DNA from: Bacteroidota bacterium
GTDB taxonomy: Bacteria; Bacteroidota; Ignavibacteria; Ignavibacteriales; Ignavibacteriaceae
DNA length: 64,000 nt
Assembly (NCBI GenBank): GCA_021777835.1
Contig: JAJYDC010000003.1
Span: 62,001 to 126,000, forward strand
Direction of reading: 5' to 3'
In this document: positions 1 through 9,878 of the stretch, piece by piece
How the letters are laid out: each line of letters begins with the position of its first letter
Position numbering within the stretch: the first letter of the stretch is position 1
The notes under the pieces: generated by a model
The model's input: the letters and a program-made list of their open reading frames with translations, nothing else
Database searches by the model: none
What the model was told of the DNA's origin: nothing
Program-made: the position numbers and the translations under genes

Positions 1-2
1 GG

Positions 3-320
3 TATGGTAAATCAAGCGGGCCTTACCAGCACAAAGAAATTTCCGTATTACGGGCAGTTGAAAACAGACGTACCGTTTTAAGAGCTGCTAATGGTGGAAT
101 TAGCTGCATTATAAACCCTCTCGGTAAAACAATAATTGAATCAAAACTATTTACTAAGGATGTTATTGTTGGCGATGCATCTTTAGAATCAACAAAAACT
201 TTCTTTACAAAATATCCTCTAATTATCCCAGAGATTTCTCTTGGGGTTTCATTATGGATTTTTGGAATTTTTATCTTGAAAAAAATTAAGGGAAAATGGT
301 TAACATCTCAGATTAAATAA
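3..320 (+). CDS. lnt: Apolipoprotein N-acyltransferase, C-terminal part (cut by window edge)
   Basis: An open frame enters from the left edge and stops at 318-320. The visible ~105 residues match the end of the Lnt nitrilase-like domain: [18 protein letters not shown] followed by a [19 protein letters not shown] segment, then a last hydrophobic helix ([11 protein letters not shown]) and a basic tail. Lnt transfers the third acyl chain to the N-terminal cysteine of lipoproteins in the inner membrane, which fits the several lipoproteins in this window. The catalytic Glu and Lys and all N-terminal membrane segments lie outside the window, so activity cannot be judged here. Confidence 0.85.
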   Translation, partial: YGKSSGPYQHKEISVLRAVENRRTVLRAANGGISCIINPLGKTIIESKLFTKDVIVGDASLESTKTFFTKYPLIIPEISLGVSLWIFGIFILKKIKGKWLTSQIK

Positions 321-391
321 ACATAAGAAATTGTTTAACTTATTATATAAAGATTAGTTAAATCAAATTGGAAAGGAAAAATTTTATAGCT

Positions 392-1423
392 ATGAATAAT
401 TTTATTGACCTCCGTAGTGATACAGTCACAAAACCTTCGGAGGAAATGCGTAAAGCAATGTATACCGCCGAAGTTGGAGATGATGTTTTTCAGGAAGATC
501 CGACAGTAAATCAACTGCAAGAATATGCAGCGGACCTTTTAGGGAAAGAAGAATCTCTTTTCGTCTTAAGCGGGGTAATGGGAAATCAAATTTGCCTGAA
601 TGTACTTACCAATCCCGGTGATGAAGTTATATGTGAAAGAGATGCCCACATTTTTCAATATGAGTCTGGTTCGCCGGCTGCATTAAGCGGAATCCAGATA
701 ATGCCAGTCGATGGTGACTCTGGTGTTATTACACCAATACAAATTGAGCCATACATTAGACCCACCTCTGCTTATTACATGCCTCGGACAAAAGTAATCG
801 AAATTGAAAACACTCATAATCGCGCTGGAGGAACTATCCATCCAATTGAAAATATTATGAAAGTGGGTGAATTAGCAAAAAAATATAATTTATTCTATCA
901 CCTTGACGGCGCACGAATTTGGAATGCTTCGGTTGCCTCAAAAATTTCAGTTAAAGAATATGCGTCATACTTCGATACCGTCTCATGCTGTTTATCAAAA
1001 GGACTTGGCGCACCGGTGGGCTCTATTATTGCCGGCTCGAAAGATTTTATTAAAGAAGCTTTTCGGGTACGTAAAGCCTGGGGAGGAGGTACACGCCAGA
1101 TAGGCATTCTCGCTGCTGCCGGTCTCTATGCCTTGAAAAATAATATTAACCGTCTTGCAGATGATCATGAAAAAGCAAAGTTACTTGCCGCGACAATCAA
1201 TAATTGTAAGAAATTAAAAATCAATTTACAGTCGGTTCAAACAAACATCTTAATCTTTCAACCTGTAAATATTTCCATTGATGATGCATTGATCCTTTGT
1301 AAAGAAAAGGGATTGCTCCTTTCAACGGGTAAACCCGGTTACCTAAGGGCAATAACACATCTTGATGTAAGTTTTGATGAAATTAGAATTGCAAGCAAAA
1401 TTATTGAAGAGGTATTTAATTGA
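392..1423 (+). CDS. ltaE: Low-specificity L-threonine aldolase (PLP enzyme)
   Basis: Cleaves L-threonine/allo-threonine to glycine and acetaldehyde with PLP. The N-terminus DLRSDTVTKPSEEM and the VGDDVFQEDPTVNQLQ segment are family signatures. HLDGARIWNA holds the PLP-ring Asp, and the SKGLGAPVGS segment holds the Schiff-base Lys. The length (343 aa) is normal. The frame is open from a TTG at 368, but I chose the ATG at 392 because a GGAAAGGA ribosome-binding stretch lies just upstream and homologues begin near DLRSDT. Its stop overlaps the start region of the downstream thioesterase, so the two are probably co-transcribed. Family assignment is secure; substrate preference is inferred. Confidence 0.93.
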   Translation: MNNFIDLRSDTVTKPSEEMRKAMYTAEVGDDVFQEDPTVNQLQEYAADLLGKEESLFVLSGVMGNQICLNVLTNPGDEVICERDAHIFQYESGSPAALSGIQIMPVDGDSGVITPIQIEPYIRPTSAYYMPRTKVIEIENTHNRAGGTIHPIENIMKVGELAKKYNLFYHLDGARIWNASVASKISVKEYASYFDTVSCCLSKGLGAPVGSIIAGSKDFIKEAFRVRKAWGGGTRQIGILAAAGLYALKNNINRLADDHEKAKLLAATINNCKKLKINLQSVQTNILIFQPVNISIDDALILCKEKGLLLSTGKPGYLRAITHLDVSFDEIRIASKIIEEVFN

Positions 1424-1425
1424 AA

Positions 1426-1851
1426 ATGGATATAAAAAATTTCAAACACAGCATTAAAATTAAGGTTAGATTTTCCGACCTTGACGCAATGCGGCATGTA
1501 AATAATGCAACATTTTTGTCTTATCTTGAAGAAGCAAGGATTGCTTATTTCAAAGATGTCCTGAATAAACCAATGGAGGGCCTCGATTTTGATGCAGTAG
1601 TTGCAAGAATTGAAATTGATTATCAGCAGCCGATTATACTTGGAGATGAGGTAGAAATACTCAGTAGAGTTTCAAAAATGGGGACTAAAAGTTCCGATGT
1701 GGAGCACCTAATTATGGTTAATCGAAAAGGGAATAAAATCATTGCAGCTTCTGCTATGACTAAGTTGGTTTCTTATGATTATACTAAACTGACATCATTC
1801 CCAATACCTGAAAACGTAAAGAAACAAATTGAAAAATTTGAAAAAGGCTAA
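1426..1851 (+). CDS. Acyl-CoA thioesterase, hotdog fold (4HBT/YbgC-like)
   Basis: A protein of about 141 aa with the 4-hydroxybenzoyl-CoA thioesterase signature near the N-terminus: RFSDLDAMRHVNNATFLSY, where the Asp and the HVNN motif form the active-site region. Such enzymes hydrolyse acyl-CoA or acyl-ACP thioesters; the substrate cannot be read from sequence. The start is ambiguous: TTG at 1420 overlaps the aldolase stop and sits about 7 bases after GAAGAGG, while ATG at 1426 is six bases on. Translational coupling to the aldolase is likely either way. No functional link between the two enzymes is obvious. Confidence 0.85.
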   Translation: MDIKNFKHSIKIKVRFSDLDAMRHVNNATFLSYLEEARIAYFKDVLNKPMEGLDFDAVVARIEIDYQQPIILGDEVEILSRVSKMGTKSSDVEHLIMVNRKGNKIIAASAMTKLVSYDYTKLTSFPIPENVKKQIEKFEKG

Positions 1852-1975
1852 AGGAATTTTTATAATAATAGAGGCTTATTAAAATTGCTAAAACTCTTGT
1901 AACATAACTTTAATTTCAGCCAAAGAAAAAAATCTATTTTGTGCGAGAAAATTCTAATATTTGACTATGCAAGAG

Positions 1976-3199
1976 CTATTTCATAAAAACTAATTTTTTT
2001 GTCTCTGCGAAATTTCCTGCTTGCATTCTATAAAAATATACTCCGCTTGCCAATTGTTTATTCCCAAATTCTAATTGTACACTGTAATTCCCTACCGGTT
2101 TTTCTTCATTTACTAAAGTTGATATTTTTCTTCCCAGTGCATCATAAACCTTTATACTTACAAAACTTTCTTTTTGGACAGCAAAATTAATTGTGGTAGA
2201 TGGATTAAAAGGATTAGGATAATTTTGCGCCAAGAAAAATTCTTTAGGATAACTATTTCTTATCGGTTTTACTCCAGTTGGAGTAAAAACGTTGTTCAAA
2301 GAAAGCACATATACACCTAGAGATCCTGCAAAAATATTCGTGTCTTTAATAGCCAAAGAAGTAACATCAGGATTTGTTAGGCCGGAATTTAGGGGAATCC
2401 AATTAAAAGAGTTATTCGTTGAAGCAAATACTCCTCCGTTTGTGCCTACAAAAAGTATTGAATCAACTTTTGCAAAAGACCAAACATATTGGGTATCAAG
2501 ACCCAATTGTTTCCAATTTTCACCGTTATTTGTAGAAATGAAAACGCCTTTTTCAGTTCCAGCAAAGAGATTTGAATCGCTTACAAACAAAGACCACACA
2601 TAATTATTTGTAAGTCCCGAATCAATACTTACCCAATTAGTACCGTTATCTTTGGAAAGAAAAATTCCATTTGCAGTACCAGCAAAAATATTTGTTCCGT
2701 TAGGGCTTACAACTAATGCGTTGATAACAAAATTTGTTAGCCCAGAATTTATTTGTGTCCAGTTTAAGCCGATATTAGAAGAAAGAAAAATTCCCTTATT
2801 AGTACCCGCAAATATATTTGACCCACTGATTGCTAAAGACCATACATATTGACTGTCTAATGATGTTTGTGACCATGTCACTCCGTTATTTGTTGATAGG
2901 AATACCCCACCTCCATAAGTCCCAGCAAAAATATAATTACCACCGGCCGGATTGGGTAATCCTATTAAAGATGAAATTCCCAAACTGGTAAGTCCTGTAT
3001 CAGGATGCTCCCAAGTTGTCCCATTATCAGTAGAAAGAAAAATTCCTCCTCCGCCGGAACCGGCAAAAATATTTGAGTCGATTACCGCAAATGTCCAAAC
3101 ATATTGGCTACTCAACCCGACGGATTTCCATTGTGCAAATAAACTGAAGTTACATAGAATAATAACTAATATTATGCATAAAATATTTTTTTTACTCAT
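1976..3199 (-). CDS. T9SS-exported beta-propeller-like repeat protein with C-terminal sorting domain
   Basis: A 407-aa secreted protein. Residues 1-22 form a signal peptide (hydrophobic IILVIILCNFSLFA). Residues ~23-310 hold about seven degenerate repeats built on IFAGT-nGGIFLSTNNGxxW, like BNR/Ycf48-type propeller blades. The last ~80 residues are a type A T9SS sorting domain: NYPNPFNPSTTINF, then VYDALGRKI, then ASGVYFYRMQAG and a final KKLVFMK. The protein should therefore cross the outer membrane through T9SS and be attached or released at the surface. The ATG is preceded by TAGGAA. What the propeller binds is unknown. No T9SS machinery genes are in the window. Confidence 0.88.
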   Translation of the reverse strand: MSKKNILCIILVIILCNFSLFAQWKSVGLSSQYVWTFAVIDSNIFAGSGGGGIFLSTDNGTTWEHPDTGLTSLGISSLIGLPNPAGGNYIFAGTYGGGVFLSTNNGVTWSQTSLDSQYVWSLAISGSNIFAGTNKGIFLSSNIGLNWTQINSGLTNFVINALVVSPNGTNIFAGTANGIFLSKDNGTNWVSIDSGLTNNYVWSLFVSDSNLFAGTEKGVFISTNNGENWKQLGLDTQYVWSFAKVDSILFVGTNGGVFASTNNSFNWIPLNSGLTNPDVTSLAIKDTNIFAGSLGVYVLSLNNVFTPTGVKPIRNSYPKEFFLAQNYPNPFNPSTTINFAVQKESFVSIKVYDALGRKISTLVNEEKPVGNYSVQLEFGNKQLASGVYFYRMQAGNFAETKKLVFMK

Positions 3200-3499
3200 A
3201 AAAGATTCCTAAAAAAATCAGGCGAATACGGAATATTAGTTTAACCAATCATAAATTTTTCGTTCTTAAAGCTAACAAAATGTAAATTTATGATCAATTA
3301 AATATTTCCGCAGCTAAATACGCAAAAATATTTCGAATAAATAGGTAGATAGAGAACGGTTGATAATTATTATATAATGATTTGAATGAAAAGAGCATCT
3401 CTAAATTTATATTAGGAGCATTTTATTGCACATTAGATAATATTATAATAAACCCGGTATCAAAATGAAACCGGGTCAGGAATAAAAGTATAAATTGTC
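3200..3499. other. 300-base intergenic stretch with one hairpin
   Basis: AT-rich spacer between two minus-strand genes. The only structure I see is the hairpin at 3452-3476, described separately. The remainder presumably holds the promoter of the T9SS protein gene, but I could not pick out a convincing one. Confidence 0.6.
3452..3476 (-). terminator. Probable terminator of the 3500-4405 gene
   Basis: ACCCGGT (3452-3458) pairs with ACCGGGT (3470-3476), with an inner TCA/TGA pairing around an AAA loop. Read on the minus strand it is followed by a T/A-rich run, and it lies just beyond the minus-strand gene that stops at 3500. Confidence 0.6.
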
Positions 3500-4405
3500 T
3501 TATAAAACGAATGTGAAGCCGACTTTGAATTGCTCATAAAATAAAGGCGCTGCCGAGTCAAAAGGCCAATTCATTTTATCCTTACGTAGTTCATATATTC
3601 CATAAGAAAGGGCATTTTTCAAAACAAAATTAACAATAGGCGTCGCATAAGGAGAAGAATCCATTATTTCATTAATAAAACGATCCACAGCCCATTGACC
3701 TGCGGTTTCAATAGCAACGCTCCCTACCCATTTCCAAAAAATATGGCGCGGAAATATTATTGAGTGTTCGTATGCCACACTCACTTGAATTTGTGGTATG
3801 AGATTTATTTTTAGTCCACCTTCCGTACTTGTACCGAAACGAAATGAATTATTGTAAAGACCGATTATACTATTATCGTTCGCAATCGCAGGATCAGAAT
3901 TAAACTTTAACTGTGACCAATCAATTGCATAATCATAATAAGGAATTATTTGAAACAATTTACCTATCTTATAACCATATCCAGAGGCCCAGCCAAAACC
4001 AAAACGCCAAAGATCGGTATTGTAATCAGACGAGTTAGATGATGTCTCGGATAATTTTGTTGTAATATTACTTAAGCGAAAATAATGAAATTTGTATTCC
4101 AAAATATCATCAGATTGCCAAGCTGGTTTTTCATTCGAGTATCCAAGTTTTAATTCGACTAGATTAGGGTTAACAAAACTTCTGTTCAAGCCATTTTGGC
4201 TCATTTTAGAAAAACCATAGTCAAGTGCGATAGTAGGTTTACTAAAGAATTCATTCCCCCAGAAATTAATATTAAACTTGGGAGAATGGCGATATTTCAA
4301 GCCCGTACTTTTGGAAGATGTTGAATCTAATTCATTTTGTGGATAGGCAAAGGAATATGCCGAAAGTAATATTATAAAAATGAAAAGATTTTTTTTGCCG
4401 TACAT
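3500..4405 (-). CDS. Hypothetical secreted protein, likely outer-membrane beta-structure
   Basis: A 301-aa protein with a signal peptide (LFIFIILLSAYSFAYPQ, cut near residue 22). The mature part alternates polar and aromatic residues in short strands (FRLSNITTKL, WRFGFGWASGYGY, QIIPYYDYAIDW) and ends in VGFTFVL, with a C-terminal aromatic/hydrophobic pattern typical of outer-membrane beta-proteins. I do not recognise a named family. A strong AGGAGG lies just before the ATG. A hairpin follows the gene, so it is probably a single transcription unit. Outer-membrane location is an inference from composition. Confidence 0.7.
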   Translation of the reverse strand: MYGKKNLFIFIILLSAYSFAYPQNELDSTSSKSTGLKYRHSPKFNINFWGNEFFSKPTIALDYGFSKMSQNGLNRSFVNPNLVELKLGYSNEKPAWQSDDILEYKFHYFRLSNITTKLSETSSNSSDYNTDLWRFGFGWASGYGYKIGKLFQIIPYYDYAIDWSQLKFNSDPAIANDNSIIGLYNNSFRFGTSTEGGLKINLIPQIQVSVAYEHSIIFPRHIFWKWVGSVAIETAGQWAVDRFINEIMDSSPYATPIVNFVLKNALSYGIYELRKDKMNWPFDSAAPLFYEQFKVGFTFVL

Positions 4406-4699
4406 ATTTTCCTCCTATTAAATAATACTAATTGATTTTTTCAATATATGTATTTCAAACAATGTGCCGAGAAAAAGTAATTATTTTGTTTAATAAAATG
4501 ATTCATATTAAAGCCGGTGAATAAAAATATGGACAATTAATTCATTTTAATCTACAATATGTTCAATTTTCAATTTCTTAAGGCGAAAAATAAATTATAA
4601 ATATTACTATCAAATAAAGAAAAATATTTTAGTAATGGAAGTTATTTTAATTAAGCAGAAGAATTTGATGAAATACGGCAAAAAATTATTGATGAAATA

Positions 4700-7162
4700 T
4701 TAGCTTAGAAATTTTTTAATTATCTCATCAAGATATAAATGGAATTTTACCGGAAGGTTTTTGTACTTTGACTGCAGACTATTCTTTACAGTTTCAAAAT
4801 CCTTCCCCTTTAATTTAGTTACGTCTGTTTCAATATTTCTAATAAATGTTCTCAGTTTATTTCTAACTTTGTCTATAACTTCAGGGTCATTAGAGCCCGA
4901 AATTATTAATGATGATGAATCCAGATTAAAACTATTTTCTACTAAAGTTTTGAGAGCAAAGCCTCTGTAATTTTCTGAAATGACGTTTCTGCTTACATTT
5001 CCTAATTCCTTTGCAGTCTCAGTAATTGCAGAATGAGAGAATTTCTTATGACGCAATGAATCCAGAACAATATCGTCAAAGTTAAATTTACTATCTTTAA
5101 CGATTTCCTCCGGTAAATCAGCAAGCTGAATTAAATTGCGTTCTGCGCTTCTTGCGAAAATTACAGCGCGTTTAATTACAGCTTCAAGTTCTCTTACGTT
5201 CCCTTTCCATTCATATTTAATAATTGATTCTAATGCCGATTTTGAAAACATAAATCCGCTGGATTCTCTATCTAAAAAGTAACGAGATAAAACTTCTATA
5301 TCTTCTTTCCTGTTACGGAGCGGCGGTAATTCAATTTTAATTACGTTAAGTCTATAATACAAATCTTCCCTAAACTTTTTTTCTCTTACCTCTTTTTCCA
5401 AATTCTTATTCGTTGCTGCAATTATTCGCACGTTTGCATGGAGAGTTTTTGAAGAACCCACTTTTTCGTAATCACCAGTTTGAATTATTCGAAGAAGTTT
5501 TATCTGAAAATTTTCTGAAGTTTCGGCAATTTCATCAAGGAATATTGTTCCATTGTTTGCAGCCTCAAAACGACCTATTTTATCATTTATTGCACCTGTA
5601 AATGCACCCCTAACGTGACCAAATAATTCACTCTCTAATAATGTATCTGAAAGCGCTCCGCAATTAACAGTAACAAAGTTATTATTGCTTAGATTACTTA
5701 GTTTATGGATTGCCTTAGCAACCAATTCTTTTCCAGTACCGCTTTCACCCAGAATCAAAATATTTGCATTCTCTGGGGCAGCTTTTTTTATTAGGCTTAC
5801 AACATTATTCATCGGTTTAGAAATATAAATAATTTCATGGAAGTTATGAACTACGGAAGTATTACCGATTTCAGCAGTCTCTTTATCATTTTCATTTTCT
5901 TTTAGCTTTTCAATGTCTGCTTTCAATGACTTAATTTTTTCCAATAATTTCAACGAATTACTGCTTTCGGAAACATTAGTCTCATTCTGCAGTTTTAACA
6001 GTTCGCTCTCTTTAGCAACAAGAAGTGATTTAAGCATCTGGCTTTCATCCATAACCCCATCAAGAAGGATTTTCTTTTCAAAAATGTAAAAGAATACATC
6101 ACACATTAGAAATGCCATCATTGGTAAAAGAAAGAATGAATATCCGAGCTGATAATTAAAATATGAGTAAAAGATAAATGTTACGACAATAAAAGGGAGA
6201 AGAGCATAAATATAAAATGCAAAATAGTATGCAGATTTATTTTTCGTCTGAAATAATAAAAGGAATGAAATCAAAAGCAAAAAAAATATACGCGATGGTC
6301 TAAGAAGATTGTCTTTAAGAAATCTATTTTCTAGGATATTATCAAGTGCAAATGCATGAATGGCAACTCCAGGAACTGCGTAGTTAAAATTTGTTTTGAT
6401 AGTTGTTGCTATGCCCGGGTCACTAATTCCAATTAAAATTATTTTATTTTTTAATACCTTTAGTGAATCGCTACTTTTATGTAATAGTTGGAAAAAACGT
6501 AATAGAGAATAATGATGAAATTTTTTCCACGACGAAATGAAATTTAATTTTAATAAACTATTCTTGTCAAATCTGTAATTTGACCCTGCAAGCTGAAGAG
6601 AAAATGCTTTTTCAATATGATTATTGCTGTGAAGGTACAATGGTATATTAACACCGTTGTTGACTATATAATTAAGATGACCGGTTTGAAATGAAGAATC
6701 TAATAGTTTTGGACTCGGGAAGCTTAGTGAATCGGTATAGAATTTATTATCTGCAGAATACACTTCACCTGCAACAGAGCTAAGGATTACTCTTCTTGAT
6801 CTTTCAATCTCCTTTGTAAGAAGGTTATCGTATAACGTTTGGGTTACAAATTTTGCGCTTAGAAATACTTCAATACCGATTTCCTTTACATTGAAATCAG
6901 ATAATTTATCTACAAGCAAAGCATAATAACTTCTTTTAATTGGCCAGTGACCAAGAGAATTTATATCTGAGGAAGAAATGTCAATAATTACAATATTAGT
7001 GTCGGGCAGAACTTGTCCATGAATATGAGCATAGGCATATTCTATATTGTGGTCAAAAAAATTACTCACATTCGGGCATAATATAAGTAAAAGCAGCACT
7101 GCAAGAGTAGAAATTCTCTTAATCACATCTTTATTCTTCAGTACGAATTTCGAAGTGGGCAT
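4700..7162 (-). CDS. CHASE2-sensor, membrane-anchored sigma-54 activator (AAA+ enhancer-binding protein)
   Basis: An 820-aa protein. Residues ~14-30 are a membrane segment. Residues ~35-285 form a periplasmic CHASE2 domain (NIVIIDISSSDINSLGHWP; GKIILIG-type segment near 238-246; VPGVAIHAFALDNIL near 263-276). Three membrane helices follow at ~290-362 and a coiled coil at ~372-430. The sigma-54 AAA+ domain covers ~432-680: Walker A GESGTGKE at 472-479, the sigma-54 loop GAFTGA at 519-524, Walker B IFLDE at 540-544 and NVREL at 655-659. The C-terminus (~680-820) has a helix-turn-helix-like part (SAITETAKELGNVSRNVI) instead of a plain Fis tail, then a helical extension. It should remodel sigma-54 holoenzyme in response to an envelope signal. 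It lies 32 bases after hslU and in the same region as rpoN. There is no receiver or kinase domain. Confidence 0.9.
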   Translation of the reverse strand: MPTSKFVLKNKDVIKRISTLAVLLLLILCPNVSNFFDHNIEYAYAHIHGQVLPDTNIVIIDISSSDINSLGHWPIKRSYYALLVDKLSDFNVKEIGIEVFLSAKFVTQTLYDNLLTKEIERSRRVILSSVAGEVYSADNKFYTDSLSFPSPKLLDSSFQTGHLNYIVNNGVNIPLYLHSNNHIEKAFSLQLAGSNYRFDKNSLLKLNFISSWKKFHHYSLLRFFQLLHKSSDSLKVLKNKIILIGISDPGIATTIKTNFNYAVPGVAIHAFALDNILENRFLKDNLLRPSRIFFLLLISFLLLFQTKNKSAYYFAFYIYALLPFIVVTFIFYSYFNYQLGYSFFLLPMMAFLMCDVFFYIFEKKILLDGVMDESQMLKSLLVAKESELLKLQNETNVSESSNSLKLLEKIKSLKADIEKLKENENDKETAEIGNTSVVHNFHEIIYISKPMNNVVSLIKKAAPENANILILGESGTGKELVAKAIHKLSNLSNNNFVTVNCGALSDTLLESELFGHVRGAFTGAINDKIGRFEAANNGTIFLDEIAETSENFQIKLLRIIQTGDYEKVGSSKTLHANVRIIAATNKNLEKEVREKKFREDLYYRLNVIKIELPPLRNRKEDIEVLSRYFLDRESSGFMFSKSALESIIKYEWKGNVRELEAVIKRAVIFARSAERNLIQLADLPEEIVKDSKFNFDDIVLDSLRHKKFSHSAITETAKELGNVSRNVISENYRGFALKTLVENSFNLDSSSLIISGSNDPEVIDKVRNKLRTFIRNIETDVTKLKGKDFETVKNSLQSKYKNLPVKFHLYLDEIIKKFLS

Positions 7163-7194
7163 TGCTTATACCAAAAGTTATAGTATTATGTTAA

Positions 7195-8571
7195 CTAGAG
7201 AATATACTTACTAAGGTCCCTGTCTTTAACTATACTATCTAATTTTTGTTTTACGAATTTAGCATTTATCTTAACAATTGATGCAGGTACTTTATCAGGT
7301 ACACTAAACAATATTTCGTCTAGCAAAGTAGTTAAAATCGTGTGCAGCCTTCTAGCCCCAATATTTTCAACCTGTTCATTTACTTCCGAAGCAATTCTAG
7401 CAATTTCCCTTATTCCATCTGATGTAAATTCTAATTTTACTCCTTCAGTTTCAAGTAATGCATTGTATTGTTTTAACAATGCATTTTCGGGTGTAGTCAA
7501 AATCTTCACGAAATCTTCTTGAGTAAGGCTTTTTAATTCAACACGAATAGGAAATCGACCTTGTAATTCTGGAATTAAGTCAGAAGGTTTGGAAACATGA
7601 AATGCACCTGAGGCAATAAACAATATGTGATCGGTTTTTACTACGCCATACTTTGTGTTAACGTTTGAGCCTTCGACTATTGGAAGCAAATCTCTTTGTA
7701 CTCCTTCGCGCGATACATCAGGACCGGAACCCTTTCCACCGCCAGCAACTTTGTCGATTTCGTCTATAAAAATTATGCCTGAATTCTCAACTCGCTCAAT
7801 AGCCTCTTTTTGGACAGCTTCCATATCAATTAACTTTTGTGCTTCTTCCTGCGCAATTACTTTGCGTGCTTCAGAAATTGCAGTTTTTCTTTTTTTCTTT
7901 TTCTTGGGCATAATATTGCCCATTATTTCCTGGAAATTAATTCCTAAGTCATCAATTCCAAATGGACCGAGCACTTGCATGCCTAAACCATTTTGAGTAT
8001 TGACATCAAATTCAATCATTTTTTTATCCAGCTCGCCATTTTTTAACTTCTCACGCATCCACTCACGTGTTTTCTTATTTTGAAGTGTTTCATTATTGCC
8101 TTCAGCATCCACATTCTCGTTTGTATTGGGATTCTTTCTTAATGGTGGGATCAAAATATCTAATATTTTTTCTTCAGCTAAATTTTCTGCTTTTTCCTGA
8201 ACTTCTAAAGTCATTTCTGACTTCACTAGGTTTACAGCGTAGTCGACCAAATCACGTATCATTGACTCTACATCTCGTCCGACATAACCTACCTCCGTAA
8301 ACTTTGAAGCCTCAACTTTTACAAAGGGGGCTTCAGCAAGCTTAGCTAATCTGCGTGCAATTTCAGTTTTACCAACGCCGGTGGGTCCAATTAATATAAT
8401 ATTATTTGGAAGAATTTCTTCTCGAAGATTTTCACTTACCTGTTGTCGACGCCATCTATTCCTAAGTGCAATTGCTACAGCTCTTTTTGCTTCTGTTTGA
8501 CCAATTATATATTTGTCAAGCTCATTTACTATCTGCGAAGGGGTAAGTGCATGCATTGATTTATTTTTCAT
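7195..8571 (-). CDS. hslU: HslU, ATPase subunit of the HslUV protease
   Basis: A AAA+ unfoldase that feeds substrates to HslV in the cytoplasm. The N-terminus [17 protein letters not shown] is typical. Walker A GPTGVGKT is at 62-69, followed by the [19 protein letters not shown] pore-region motif. The intermediate domain (~110-245) is charged and variable and includes a KKKKKRK stretch. Walker B is [14 protein letters not shown], and the C-terminal KYIL end is the tail that docks into HslV. The length (458 aa) is normal. It follows hslV with a 3-base gap, so the two are co-transcribed. The ATG of residue 1 or of residue 6 could be the start. Confidence 0.97.
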   Translation of the reverse strand: MKNKSMHALTPSQIVNELDKYIIGQTEAKRAVAIALRNRWRRQQVSENLREEILPNNIILIGPTGVGKTEIARRLAKLAEAPFVKVEASKFTEVGYVGRDVESMIRDLVDYAVNLVKSEMTLEVQEKAENLAEEKILDILIPPLRKNPNTNENVDAEGNNETLQNKKTREWMREKLKNGELDKKMIEFDVNTQNGLGMQVLGPFGIDDLGINFQEIMGNIMPKKKKKRKTAISEARKVIAQEEAQKLIDMEAVQKEAIERVENSGIIFIDEIDKVAGGGKGSGPDVSREGVQRDLLPIVEGSNVNTKYGVVKTDHILFIASGAFHVSKPSDLIPELQGRFPIRVELKSLTQEDFVKILTTPENALLKQYNALLETEGVKLEFTSDGIREIARIASEVNEQVENIGARRLHTILTTLLDEILFSVPDKVPASIVKINAKFVKQKLDSIVKDRDLSKYIL

Positions 8572-8574
8572 TTT

Positions 8575-9117
8575 TTAATCTTTTATTACTTCAACATTAA
8601 TTTTGTCATTTGTATAAATACAAATATCCGATGCGGTTTTTAAGGCTTCCGAAACTATCTCTTTAGCTGTAAGCTTGCTATATTTCTTAAGCATTCGAGC
8701 TGCAGCTAAAGCATACATACCGCCTGAACCGATAGCCACAATCTGATCGTCAGGTTCTATGACATCTCCATTACCAGAAATAATTAGTGCCTTGCCTTCA
8801 GCTACGATCGCCAGCATTGCTTCCAATTTACGGAGATACTTATCGGAGCGCCATTCTTTAGCTAGCTCAACGGCTGCTCGATTTACATTTCCGCGATATT
8901 GTTCCAGCTTATCTTCAAATTTTTCAACTAGTGTAAATGCATCGGCAGTTGCTCCTGCAAACCCGCATAATACTTTCCCATTAGAAATCTTTCTAATTTT
9001 TACGGCATTATGTTTCATAACCGTATTGCCCAGAGTTACCTGCCCGTCGCCACCAATTGCAGACTCGCCGTTGTGGACCACTCCGATTATTGTAGTTGCG
9101 TGCATTGTCATTTCCAT
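8575..9117 (-). CDS. hslV: HslV, threonine peptidase subunit of the HslUV protease
   Basis: The N-terminus reads MHATTIIGV, where a Thr of the TT pair is expected to become the N-terminal nucleophile after processing. [26 protein letters not shown] and [19 protein letters not shown] are the conserved blocks, and the C-terminal half has [14 protein letters not shown]. An AAGGAG ribosome-binding site precedes the start. Four residues lie before MHATT, so the exact start may be the internal ATG. First gene of hslVU on the minus strand. Confidence 0.97.
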   Translation of the reverse strand: MEMTMHATTIIGVVHNGESAIGGDGQVTLGNTVMKHNAVKIRKISNGKVLCGFAGATADAFTLVEKFEDKLEQYRGNVNRAAVELAKEWRSDKYLRKLEAMLAIVAEGKALIISGNGDVIEPDDQIVAIGSGGMYALAAARMLKKYSKLTAKEIVSEALKTASDICIYTNDKINVEVIKD

Positions 9118-9224
9118 TTTGTCGGCTCCTTTTTCAATTTAGGCTTTATGTATCTTAAAATTTTCATCATAAAATCTTTGATCCAAGCCTTGTATAAATT
9201 ACCTTAAACAAAACAATTAGATTT

Positions 9225-9878
9225 TCAATTTTTCTTATTTTTGAACAATATATTCTTGAATAAATATATTGGAACAATTCTAGGTACTTGGTTTTGGTAA
9301 TCGATATACAATTTACCAAATTTATCAAGCAATTTCTTTTCTTCATAAAAAGAACCTATGTAAAAATACGCAATTATGCAGACAAGAAAACTTAAATAAA
9401 TTAAATCCATCTCCGGTCTAAAAACCAAAAAAACCATCGAAAAAAAATACACAGGATGCCGGGAATACTTATATGTTCCCTCAATACGTAAAGTAATCAT
9501 CTCATCAACATCATCAATCTCATATTCGTTTCGATACCAACGAATGACCTGATTAATTCCTAAAAATTCTTTAGATGAAAAATATTTGAAAGTCCATAGT
9601 AAACCTGTAAGGCCTAAGAATTGAGGAATTAAAATTAAAAAATCAAATGGATACCGCAGATCATAAATCATTAAATCTGTTCGCGGAGCGACATTGTATA
9701 TTAACCCAAATGAAATTAATGAAAAAAAAACATATACTAAGCGATAAAATGCAATTAGATTACCAAATTTCTTTACTAATAAGATCTTAAATCTAGTTGA
9801 AGCTAAATAGGTGTGAAGGTAGCTAAAAATTCCGAAGAGCAGAAATACTTCTAAAACATCGACGGAATATTTTATCAT
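9225..9878 (-). CDS. Membrane methyltransferase-like protein (ICMT/PEMT/NnrU type)
   Basis: A 217-aa protein with about five hydrophobic segments. The C-terminal part carries the isoprenylcysteine/phospholipid methyltransferase-type signature: GTYKYSRHPVYF, then about 40 residues later an EEKKLLDKFG-YIDYQNQVPRIVP block; the RHP and the EE pair are the AdoMet-binding landmarks of this family. The acceptor is unknown; a lipid or small molecule is possible. Its ATG overlaps the rpoN stop codon by four bases, so it is translationally coupled to sigma-54. Confidence 0.75.
   Translation of the reverse strand: MIKYSVDVLEVFLLFGIFSYLHTYLASTRFKILLVKKFGNLIAFYRLVYVFFSLISFGLIYNVAPRTDLMIYDLRYPFDFLILIPQFLGLTGLLWTFKYFSSKEFLGINQVIRWYRNEYEIDDVDEMITLRIEGTYKYSRHPVYFFSMVFLVFRPEMDLIYLSFLVCIIAYFYIGSFYEEKKLLDKFGKLYIDYQNQVPRIVPIYLFKNILFKNKKN

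Noticed and set aside
4640-4699. Short open stretch before the CHASE2 gene resembling a coding tail (EEFDEIRQKIIDEILA)
   Set aside because: Too short and with no start or family match; could be a gene remnant but cannot be supported.
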